NCBI GenBank assembly: GCA_947385505.1
Contig: CANDLP010000066.1
Span: 1-9,135 of the forward strand
DNA length: 9,135 nucleotides
From: an uncultured Clostridia bacterium
GTDB lineage: Bacteria > Bacillota > Clostridia > Oscillospirales > Ruminococcaceae
Direction of reading: 5' to 3'
Part shown: in pieces, positions 1-6,116 of the stretch
Layout: every line of letters begins with the position of its first letter
How positions within the stretch are numbered: the first letter of the stretch is position 1
Notes under the pieces: model-generated
Databases searched by the model: none
Seen by the model: only the letters and a program-made list of their open reading frames with translations
Told to the model about the DNA's origin: nothing
Translations under genes and position numbers: made by a program

Positions 1-888
1 GCTTGCCAAAGGCTCGGTTTCATTGCTCCACATTCCTTCGCCTCTTACAGCGTAATTTTCCTTGCGGAGTTCCATGAGGAAGTTGGCGGCTCTGTCAATA
101 TTGGGATTAGCAAAGTTCTTAATTATATTTCCATCCTCAACGCCGATAAGAGGAACACCTGTGCTTATGAAAATTTCACTTCCCACCATGCCGTAAATGC
201 CGCCGATAGCGTCGGGATTGACTCTCATAAATTCAGACATGATTTCCTTGAAGGTATCCCAAGTCCAGTTGTTGCTTTCATAAAGCTCCATAGGATTCTT
301 AAGACCGAGAGATGTAAAGAAATCCGCATTGTAGATAAGACCGTTAGGAAGAGCGTTAACCGCCCAAGGATAAAAATAGTGCTTGCCCTTCCAAGAATAA
401 CGCTCTACGAGATTCTGAATGCCTTCCGGCCAATGAGGCTCTGACATGTAAGGCTCCATATACTCGGTCAAATCGGAATAAAGATTCTTACTCATAAGAT
501 TAGGGAAAGTTAGATTTTCCTTGTCTACAAGATCAGGAGACTGACCGGTTGTAATAAGAGTCTGAAGCTTATCGAGTCTGTCGCCCCAAGGAACGGTCAT
601 ATAGTCGATCTTTCCTCCGTATGTTTCTTCAAAAAGCTTTACAGCGGGTTTAATATCACCTGCCACGCGGATATCATAAAATCCGAAATAAGTAATATTC
701 GGGTTATCAAGAGTTTTCTCCGGTTCGGTAACAAATTCGTTGATATCAACGGGATTTTCGATATCGTCATCCAATGTGTTGGAGGTTGTGGTAGCTTCGG
801 CAATTCCTCCCTCCTGATTACAAGCAGTAAGACCCAAAATCATCGAAGCGCAAAGAGCAATCGAAATGATTTTCTTGCTGGTTTTCAT
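1..888 (-). CDS. ABC transporter family 1 extracellular solute-binding lipoprotein (C-terminus cut by window edge)
   Basis: Translation from the ATG at 886-888 gives 296 codons without a stop to the window edge, so the 3' end is missing (family members are usually about 430-550 residues). Residues 1-22 form a lipoprotein signal peptide: Lys at 2, 5 and 6, a hydrophobic core, then the lipobox LTAC with Cys23 as lipidation site. An acidic, Thr-rich linker follows (about 24-60). The mature part has hallmarks of SBP family 1: a motif around 100-125 (VPWGDRLDKLQT, then SPDL), PWAVNALPNGLIYN at 174-187, FTSLGL at 191-196 and WTWDTFKEIM at 208-217. By family knowledge it would capture a sugar or oligosaccharide outside the membrane and deliver it to UgpA/UgpE-type permeases. 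None are visible; they may lie beyond position 1. The AraC-type gene immediately upstream, in the same direction, is the probable regulator. The substrate cannot be read from sequence. Confidence 0.92.
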   Translation of the reverse strand, partial: MKTSKKIISIALCASMILGLTACNQEGGIAEATTTSNTLDDDIENPVDINEFVTEPEKTLDNPNITYFGFYDIRVAGDIKPAVKLFEETYGGKIDYMTVPWGDRLDKLQTLITTGQSPDLVDKENLTFPNLMSKNLYSDLTEYMEPYMSEPHWPEGIQNLVERYSWKGKHYFYPWAVNALPNGLIYNADFFTSLGLKNPMELYESNNWTWDTFKEIMSEFMRVNPDAIGGIYGMVGSEIFISTGVPLIGVEDGNIIKNFANPNIDRAANFLMELRKENYAVRGEGMWSNETEPLAS

Positions 889-1094
889 TGTAATTTGTCC
901 TTTCTGAAATTTTTACCGGCGCTTTATTACGACGGTCTTTATCAATACCCTTTATGGTTCGTCTTAAGATAAGATATCCTAAATACGAAAACGGGTATGA
1001 AGCATATTTTTTGACGCTTTTATGTAACGGCCTTTTAAGCTGTTTCTGTTTTAACAAATAAACAAAGCATATACTTTATATAATAAAATCAGTA
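889..1094 (-). promoter_or_regulatory. Intergenic control region between AraC-type gene and solute-binding protein gene
   Basis: This 206-bp gap holds no convincing gene. I found no promoter with both a good -35 and a good -10 on the minus strand, which would suit an activator-dependent promoter. An 8-bp direct repeat, AAGCATAT on the plus strand, occurs at 1000-1007 and 1065-1072 (65 bp apart, roughly six helical turns) and is a tentative pair of regulator half-sites. The small palindrome TCTTAAGA at 962-969 is also present. That the neighbouring AraC-type protein acts here is inferred from position only. Confidence 0.3.
898..905 (-). promoter_or_regulatory. Ribosome binding site of the solute-binding protein gene
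   Basis: On the minus strand AGAAAGGA lies 9 bases before the ATG at 886-888. This fixes the start in front of a proper signal peptide. Confidence 0.75.
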
Positions 1095-1877
1095 TTAAAA
1101 GGTCTTTCGATATTCGGTAGGAGTCATACCGTAGATTTGCTTAAATTTCCGCATAAAACTGTATTCGCTGATATAGCCGCATTTTTGAGCTATCTGGTTA
1201 ATATTCAGACTGGTCGTGGTCAAAAGACGCTCGGCACGTAAAAATCTGCTTTTGGTTATATCCTCCAGAACGCTTACCCCAAAAAATCTTTTATATGAAT
1301 GCTGAAATCCCGAATAGCTCATTCCGGAATATTTGGCAATTTCTGCAACGCTTGACATTTCATCGGGATCGGAGTATATGCAGTTTCTCAAATGAACAAA
1401 AAAATAGTGTTTATTAGACGTATTCAGAGAATTAGGCGGTATCGCGCTTCTTATACTGCGGCTGAGCTTAAGGAAAAACAGTTCCATATAGCGGGATTCG
1501 ATCATCTCCCGCTCTTTGTCAAAAATATGGTGCTCATAAGACACCTGCTGAAGAATCTGAGACAACTCTTCGGCGTTTTTCACAAGAACCACTTCATTTA
1601 TAGGTATCTCAAGACTTCGGATAAACTTCTCGTCCTCTTCTTCAAAGTCAAAAAATACCCAGTCGTAAACAAAAGAGTCGTCGCTTCCGTAATGAAAAGG
1701 CATATCCGGAGTAAATATAATAAAGGAGCTTTCGGGAACAAAAATTTTTTTGTCGTTGAAAACAAATTCGGCCGATGATTTGATAAGCGCCATAAATCCA
1801 CAGCCCAGACCGTTAGGATTATCAAAATAACACCCTGCGTCACGACGATAATGGCAGCCGATGGTGCCTATTTTCAT
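1095..1877 (-). CDS. AraC/XylS-family transcriptional regulator
   Basis: A complete 260-residue protein, a normal length for one-component AraC regulators. Residues about 5-80 resemble the cupin-like AraC ligand-binding arm, with a beta-strand/turn pattern around FVPESSFIIFTPDMPFHYG (46-64), the usual place of the 'GD...IPPG.PH' strand. The C-terminal ~100 residues are the DNA-binding domain with two helix-turn-helix units: the first about 175-199 (SSVAEIAKYSGMSYSGFQHSYKRFFG region) and the second about 223-247, ending in the family signature GYISEYSFMRKFKQIYGMTP...YR (234-257). It most likely senses a small ligand, probably a sugar, and controls the solute-binding protein gene 206 bp downstream; this is inferred from synteny common in Clostridia. 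The start is supported by a strong SD and by a promoter at 1929-1957. Ligand and exact targets are unknown. Confidence 0.93.
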   Translation of the reverse strand: MKIGTIGCHYRRDAGCYFDNPNGLGCGFMALIKSSAEFVFNDKKIFVPESSFIIFTPDMPFHYGSDDSFVYDWVFFDFEEEDEKFIRSLEIPINEVVLVKNAEELSQILQQVSYEHHIFDKEREMIESRYMELFFLKLSRSIRSAIPPNSLNTSNKHYFFVHLRNCIYSDPDEMSSVAEIAKYSGMSYSGFQHSYKRFFGVSVLEDITKSRFLRAERLLTTTSLNINQIAQKCGYISEYSFMRKFKQIYGMTPTEYRKTF

Positions 1878-1884
1878 TTATTAG

Positions 1885-1891
1885 TCACCTC
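1885..1891 (-). promoter_or_regulatory. Ribosome binding site of the AraC-type regulator gene
   Basis: Minus-strand GAGGTGA lies 7 bases before the ATG at 1875-1877. It is a strong SD that settles the start codon. Confidence 0.8.
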
Positions 1892-1928
1892 ATATAAAAT
1901 CTTTTCGCTTTTCCCTAAGTTCAACTTT

Positions 1929-1957
1929 ATTATAACATTATTACAGCACAATCGCAA
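1929..1957 (-). promoter_or_regulatory. Sigma-A-type promoter of the AraC-type regulator gene
   Basis: On the minus strand the -35 is TTGCGA (1952-1957), the spacer is 17 bp, and the -10 is a perfect TATAAT (1929-1934) preceded by TGT, that is an extended -10. The expected transcription start is near 1921, giving a leader of about 45 nt. A consensus TTGACA at 1971-1976 also exists but has no -10 at a proper distance. The promoter lets the regulator be expressed independently of the CotH gene upstream. Confidence 0.7.
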
Positions 1958-2071
1958 TACTCTATTATGTTGTCAACACTATCCGTTTATGCTTTTTTAT
2001 CTGGCAAATTATACATTATTTTTTCATCAATTAAATCAAATAGAGCTTTTTTGCACAAAAAGAACGGCATT

Positions 2072-4438
2072 TTACGTTATTTTTTCTTTTTGATACCTGC
2101 CGTTTGCTCTCATAACAAGCTGTTCGTTCTCTTCCATTTCAACCACCGCCGCCTTTGAGATAATTTTCCCGTCGGAATTTGACAAATAAACCGTTTCACC
2201 CGTTTTAAGATTGAAATTTGTAACCAGCTTCTGAAGCGCCGAGATATCGTTGTTGTTTTTGCAGACTATGGTAAGCTCGCTCTCCGCCTTGATTGAAACA
2301 GAAGGGATTTTCCAGCGGTCAAGCTGTTTCGCCGTGTCAGAAAGACAGAAGCCCTCCAGCTTTACATCCACGGAGTTGGGATTATAAAGCGTTATGCTGT
2401 CAGAATCCCCTGCGGTATAAAGCCTGCTTATATAAATAGATTCACCCGAAACGGGTATCTTTTCATAAACCGCTTTAACCGTAATATTACCGTCCTTCGC
2501 CATATCGGGAGTTATCACCGTTTCCGACTCTTCAATGCGCTCACCGTTGATCTCCCAATAAGAAAATTCGTATCCTGTATACGGCGCAGCTTTGACAGGA
2601 ACATAGCATTTGGAGAAATAATTTCTCGACGCCTTTTCCCCTCCGGTTACTTCTGCCGAGTTCAAAAACGCCGTACCGCCTTCGCCGTTTAAAAGAGCGA
2701 TATTTATCATTTCGTTCTCAAAGCCGAGCACCTTTTTTATATCTCTTATAATTATATCGGAGCGGTTCATAAAAAAGTCACGTATCTGCTGTCTGCTGTC
2801 CGCAAAGGTTTCTCTCCTTGCCCAAGTTGAAGTGTAACCGTTGTCAAGAGCATACATACACTCGACATCGCATAAGGCTATTTTTTCCTCCAAAACCTTA
2901 AGAGCATTTTCATAAGACAACTCGCCGTACATAAGATCGCATAGGGTATTGGCAAGCTTAACCTTCATATCGTCACGTTCAAGAAGCGCGGTAAGAAAAA
3001 CAGAAGCTCCTCCCATATGCTTTCCGTTCAACAGATAAGAAAGAGTCGGTTCCCTATAACCGTTTCCGTAAAGTCCCATTCCGAATTCAACGTCAAACAT
3101 CAAAAAACGCCATTTTCCGTCAAGATAGGGACTTGTAATCTCCTCATTCTCCGAGGGATAGTAGCGCCACGCCTTAAAATTGTTGCCGGGCCAGTCTTCG
3201 TTGTTTATATAAATCTGAATGGCATAATACAGCATAAGGTTGTCTATATCCACAAGAGAACAGAATTCCTCAAATTTATCATCATCAATCAGACCGTTTC
3301 TCGCCAGATCACACACATAATTGTAATCCTCAGCGCTTTTAATGTCATAAAAATCGCTGTCCTCGTCATTTTCGTCAAGCTCCGCCTCTCTGTGCCCCAC
3401 TATACGGAAACCGTCCTTGTTGCCGCCGTAGGTGGATTCGAGATATCCCTCACAATACGCCTCGTGAAGCCAGGCAAAGCCGTAATATTTTCCGTTCAGA
3501 AATACCGCCGCAGGTATGGTATCCTGCGTATCGGGAAAACCTGCGTTTTTGGCAAGCTGATTTCCCACTTCATCGCGCACACTGGCGAACTCGCGGTCAT
3601 TGGCATTATTTCTCAGAGTAATACGGTCATATCTGTCTATAAGCTGTCCGTAAGCGTCGTTGGTAACGCCGAAAAACGGGTACTTAAACATTCCGTTGCC
3701 CTCGCTGTATTCGTTGCGGGCAATAAGTCTCCATGACTTCTGATCAACGGCTCTTGAAACGCCGCCTACTACTCTGCCTCCGGCCGCCTGTTCCAAAAGC
3801 TGTTTACCTTTACTGTCATAAACCTCCACATACATATCCCGTTCGCTTTCGCGTCCGTGTATAAACCAGTTGGCGGGAGCGTCATACGGTATCTCCCCGC
3901 CCTTATACTCGTTTTCCAACCACTGATCTCTCACGTAGCCCTCCGTGCACACGCCGTAGTAGTAATCATATAAGTTATAAGGATCGGTGGAAAGCACAAA
4001 AACATAAGTGGAATCGTCAAAGCGCTCAAAAACTTTTTTGCCGGTTACGTAGCTTTTGGTTTGGAGTTCGGAGGTATTTTCGCCGCTTACAGCAACGGCT
4101 TTTATGGTGGTAGCGTTTACCGTATTTCCCGCCTTAACTACAATCGGCTTGGTATATTTTTCAGCTCCGCTGTCGGGGGTTGAGCCGTCCAGCGAGTAAA
4201 AAATTTCCGCACCGGCGTTCTTACATTTTATCTCAACCTCTATAGTTTCATCGTAAAAAGTATCGGTATGAGAAAACGTTAAATACAGCGGATCGTCGCT
4301 TACGGGTTCGGGAAGCTGATTTTCATCGTCCTTAAGCACGCTCTGCTGCTCCTCCTGAAGCTGCGGAAACATAATAAGCCCCGCCCCGGCAATAATCCCG
4401 ACCAATATTACTATTATAAATACTATAATTTTTTTCAT
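2072..4438 (-). CDS. Membrane-anchored CotH kinase family protein with chitobiase-like, InlB-like and lamin-tail modules
   Basis: A 788-residue surface protein. Residues 3-24 form one hydrophobic segment after KK, with no lipobox or clear signal peptidase site, so probably a signal anchor. Residues about 52-131 resemble the CHB_HEX C-terminal domain (IFYSLDGSTPDSG at 79-91, ending KSYV). About 140-575 is the CotH domain: GVSRAVDQKSWRLIAR (226-241, candidate nucleotide-binding Lys234), LRNNANDREF (275-284), FLNGKYYGFAWLHE (313-326), NNEDWPGNNFKAW (412-424, Asp415) and the DFG-like FDVEFGMG (448-455, Asp449). About 578-660 resembles an InlB/'bacterial repeat' module with GYEFSYWEINGE (622-633). 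About 665-770 resembles a lamin-tail domain (SITLYNPNSVDVKLEGFCLSD at 681-701). CotH of Bacillus is a spore-coat protein kinase; in gut Clostridia such proteins are usually surface or cellulosome-associated. No dockerin or LPXTG is visible. It starts 16 bp after gatB. Active-site assignments are by pattern only. Confidence 0.9.
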   Translation of the reverse strand: MKKIIVFIIVILVGIIAGAGLIMFPQLQEEQQSVLKDDENQLPEPVSDDPLYLTFSHTDTFYDETIEVEIKCKNAGAEIFYSLDGSTPDSGAEKYTKPIVVKAGNTVNATTIKAVAVSGENTSELQTKSYVTGKKVFERFDDSTYVFVLSTDPYNLYDYYYGVCTEGYVRDQWLENEYKGGEIPYDAPANWFIHGRESERDMYVEVYDSKGKQLLEQAAGGRVVGGVSRAVDQKSWRLIARNEYSEGNGMFKYPFFGVTNDAYGQLIDRYDRITLRNNANDREFASVRDEVGNQLAKNAGFPDTQDTIPAAVFLNGKYYGFAWLHEAYCEGYLESTYGGNKDGFRIVGHREAELDENDEDSDFYDIKSAEDYNYVCDLARNGLIDDDKFEEFCSLVDIDNLMLYYAIQIYINNEDWPGNNFKAWRYYPSENEEITSPYLDGKWRFLMFDVEFGMGLYGNGYREPTLSYLLNGKHMGGASVFLTALLERDDMKVKLANTLCDLMYGELSYENALKVLEEKIALCDVECMYALDNGYTSTWARRETFADSRQQIRDFFMNRSDIIIRDIKKVLGFENEMINIALLNGEGGTAFLNSAEVTGGEKASRNYFSKCYVPVKAAPYTGYEFSYWEINGERIEESETVITPDMAKDGNITVKAVYEKIPVSGESIYISRLYTAGDSDSITLYNPNSVDVKLEGFCLSDTAKQLDRWKIPSVSIKAESELTIVCKNNNDISALQKLVTNFNLKTGETVYLSNSDGKIISKAAVVEMEENEQLVMRANGRYQKEKIT

Positions 4439-4445
4439 ATAAAAT

Positions 4446-4451
4446 TCCTTT
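4446..4451 (-). promoter_or_regulatory. Ribosome binding site of the CotH-family gene, within the 16-bp gatB gap
   Basis: Minus-strand AAAGGA lies 7 bases before the ATG at 4436-4438 and just after the gatB stop (TGA, 4455-4457). The gap has no room for a separate promoter, so the CotH gene is probably co-transcribed with gatB unless a promoter lies inside gatB. Confidence 0.75.
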
Positions 4452-4454
4452 ACC

Positions 4455-5891
4455 TCAAATATTTTCGTAAACTATCCTTTTTAAAACAGCCTCTTTACAA
4501 AGAGACGGATCAGCCTTTCCATCGGACAGCCTCATGCACTGTCCCACCAGGAAGGCTAAAGCATTGGTTTTCCCCCGTCTGTAATCTTCAACGCTTTTCC
4601 GGTTTTCAGCCAACACACGTTCCGCCAACTTTTCTATGTATTCCGAATCCGATATCTGTTCAAGCTTAAGCTCTTTTAAAAGCAAATCTATATCGCCGCC
4701 GCCTTTGATGTGACTTTCAAACAGCAGCTTTGCCGAAGTGGAAGAAACAGCGCCCTTTTCCCTTAATCTTCCTATTTTACACAGAGCAAGGCAAAACCCT
4801 TCCTTATTTATTTCGTTAAGATAATTCGGCGCTTCGTTAAGAAATTCCGCGGCGATACCGTTTATAAGCCCCGAAAGCGTTTTGGCGCCGCATATATCCA
4901 TACGGATGCAATCGCAAAAAATACTGTCCTTTTGCGGATCGAGAATAATATCCTCCGCCGCTTGTATTGAAACTCCCAGCGACGCATAATATGAACGTTT
5001 TTTATTCGGGAGCATTGGCAATTTTGAAAAAATATCCTGTACGAATTCCTCGGTCAGGATTATTTCGGGAAAATCGGGATCGTCAAAATAACGATAATCG
5101 GCGGTATTTTCCTTGCTGCGCAAAAGCACGCTCTCTTTTTTTTCGGGATCCCAGCGCCTTGTCTCGCGTAAAACGCGGCAGCCCTCTGAAATAAGTGTTT
5201 TTTGACGTATTTCCTCATAAAGTATTCCGTCGTAAACATTTGAAAAGCCGCTTACATTTTTCAGTTCGCACCGTTCACCGCAAGGCTCGCCAATCCGATT
5301 GACCGATACGTTTACGTCGCACCGCATACTTCCCTGCTCGATTCTGCAATCGGATACCCCCAGATACATCGTAATGAGCCTCAGCTCCTTCAAAAAAACC
5401 ATCGCTTCCGCCGCCGAATGAAAGCACGGCTCTGTTACCAGTTCAATAAGCGGTATGCCGCTGCGGTTAAAATCAACGCCGTTTTCGTAAAGCTTACCGG
5501 CGTCCTCCTCCAAATGTATATCCGATATGGGATACTTTTTTCCTTTTATTTCAAGAAAACCGTTTGTACAGATCGGAGCAAAAAACTGCGATATCTGATA
5601 CGCCTTGGGCAAATCCGGATAAAAATAATTCTTTCTCGACATTTTAAAGCTTCTGTTTATTTTGCAGTTAAGAGCAAGACCTGCACGTACCGCCAGCTCC
5701 ACCGCTCTTTTATTCATAGACGGAAGAATTCCGGGATATCCCGCGCAAACGGGGCATATCACGGCGTTTTCCCGCTCACCGAAGGTGTTTTTACAGGAAC
5801 AGTACATTTTTGTTTCGGTCAAAAGCTCCATATGTACTTCAAGACCTATTGCCGTTTGAAATTTTATGTTATCTATGCTTTCTATGCTCAT
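4455..5891 (-). CDS. gatB: Aspartyl/glutamyl-tRNA(Asn/Gln) amidotransferase subunit B, divergent stand-alone copy
   Basis: A complete 478-residue protein, the usual GatB length. In GatCAB, GatB binds the mischarged Glu-tRNA(Gln) or Asp-tRNA(Asn), activates the side chain with ATP, and receives ammonia from GatA. Visible signatures: GLEVH (16-20; Glu18/His20 match Mg-site residues), a zinc knuckle CSC (31-33) plus CPVC (46-49), RKNYFYPDLPKAYQISQF (86-103), HLEEDAGK (126-133), NRSGIPLIELVTEP (142-155, Glu150), EQGSMRCDVNVSV (185-197), ETRRWD (243-248), DYRYF (265-269), and a GatB/YqeY tail with AFLVGQCMRLSDGKADP (446-462). Several normally constant positions differ: KNVSGF instead of KNLNSF, EPC instead of EPD, YRYFDDPD instead of YRYFP.PD, and a shortened loop after DAGK. 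gatA and gatC are absent nearby, so this may be a paralogue. The promoter is at 5991-6019; the SD is weak. Confidence 0.95.
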   Translation of the reverse strand: MSIESIDNIKFQTAIGLEVHMELLTETKMYCSCKNTFGERENAVICPVCAGYPGILPSMNKRAVELAVRAGLALNCKINRSFKMSRKNYFYPDLPKAYQISQFFAPICTNGFLEIKGKKYPISDIHLEEDAGKLYENGVDFNRSGIPLIELVTEPCFHSAAEAMVFLKELRLITMYLGVSDCRIEQGSMRCDVNVSVNRIGEPCGERCELKNVSGFSNVYDGILYEEIRQKTLISEGCRVLRETRRWDPEKKESVLLRSKENTADYRYFDDPDFPEIILTEEFVQDIFSKLPMLPNKKRSYYASLGVSIQAAEDIILDPQKDSIFCDCIRMDICGAKTLSGLINGIAAEFLNEAPNYLNEINKEGFCLALCKIGRLREKGAVSSTSAKLLFESHIKGGGDIDLLLKELKLEQISDSEYIEKLAERVLAENRKSVEDYRRGKTNALAFLVGQCMRLSDGKADPSLCKEAVLKRIVYENI

Positions 5892-5990
5892 TCTTTATAA
5901 TCCGCTTTTCTCATTAGGATTGCCGTTTATAATGCGCCGGCACGACGGGTTTGAATTAACAACTTTTTCATAATGCGCACTGTTTATATT

Positions 5991-6019
5991 ATTTTAGCAT
6001 AAAAAAAACAGTATGGCAA
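5991..6019 (-). promoter_or_regulatory. Sigma-A-type promoter for gatB (leftward)
   Basis: Minus-strand -35 TTGCCA (6014-6019), a 17-bp spacer, and -10 TAAAAT (5991-5996) preceded by TGC (extended -10). Transcription should start near 5984, giving a leader of about 90 nt before the gatB ATG. It is probably the promoter of a gatB-CotH unit. Confidence 0.7.
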
Positions 6020-6028
6020 TATATAAAG

Positions 6029-6049
6029 ATAAATTTTTAAAAAATTTAT
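6029..6049. repeat. Perfect AT-only inverted repeat between divergent promoters
   Basis: ATAAATTTTT (6029-6038) is followed by one A (6039) and by its exact reverse complement AAAAATTTAT (6040-6049). It sits between the -35 boxes of the two divergent promoters and touches the right-hand one. It could be an operator, or simply AT-rich UP-element sequence serving both promoters. Pure A/T composition makes chance symmetry more likely than for a mixed sequence. Confidence 0.5.
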
Positions 6050-6077
6050 TGCCAAAATCCCTGCTTAAGAGTATAAT
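6049..6077 (+). promoter_or_regulatory. Sigma-A-type promoter for the phosphotransferase gene (rightward)
   Basis: -35 TTGCCA (6049-6054), exactly 17 bp, then a perfect -10 TATAAT (6072-6077). The predicted start is near 6084, giving a leader of about 33 nt. The upstream DNA is A/T-only for about 20 bp and could act as an UP element. Confidence 0.8.
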
Positions 6078-6104
6078 ACTTACATTGAATATCTTTCAAA
6101 TTAT

Positions 6105-6109
6105 AGGAG
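6105..6109 (+). promoter_or_regulatory. Ribosome binding site of the phosphotransferase gene
   Basis: AGGAG lies 7 bases before the ATG at 6117-6119. This is a strong SD and fixes the start. Confidence 0.8.
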
Positions 6110-6116
6110 TCATTTT

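Noticed and set aside
818..1057. 79-codon minus-strand reading frame overlapping the solute-binding protein start
   Set aside because: It overlaps the signal peptide coding region in another frame, has a low-complexity basic composition, no SD and no recognisable domain.
1392..1778. 128-codon plus-strand reading frame opposite the AraC-type gene
   Set aside because: It is antisense to a complete regulator, with no SD, no domain and a composition typical of a shadow frame.
1971..1976. Consensus -35 box TTGACA on the minus strand upstream of the AraC-type gene
   Set aside because: At 16-18 bp spacing the -10 positions read poorly (for example GATTGT). The TTGCGA/TATAAT pair downstream is better.
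2048..2061. TTTTTG-CA-CAAAAA inverted repeat after the CotH gene, considered as a terminator
   Set aside because: The loop is two bases, the stem is almost all A-T and no T-tract follows. It is not a credible terminator, and I see no other clear one between the CotH and AraC-type genes.
3017..3736. 239-codon plus-strand reading frame opposite the CotH gene
   Set aside because: It lies wholly antisense to a well-supported gene with clear domain motifs. Its translation is Val/Ile-rich without any known motif and there is no SD.
5418..5900. 160-codon plus-strand reading frame opposite gatB
   Set aside because: It is antisense to the most conserved part of gatB, and its translation looks like the shadow of GatB codons.
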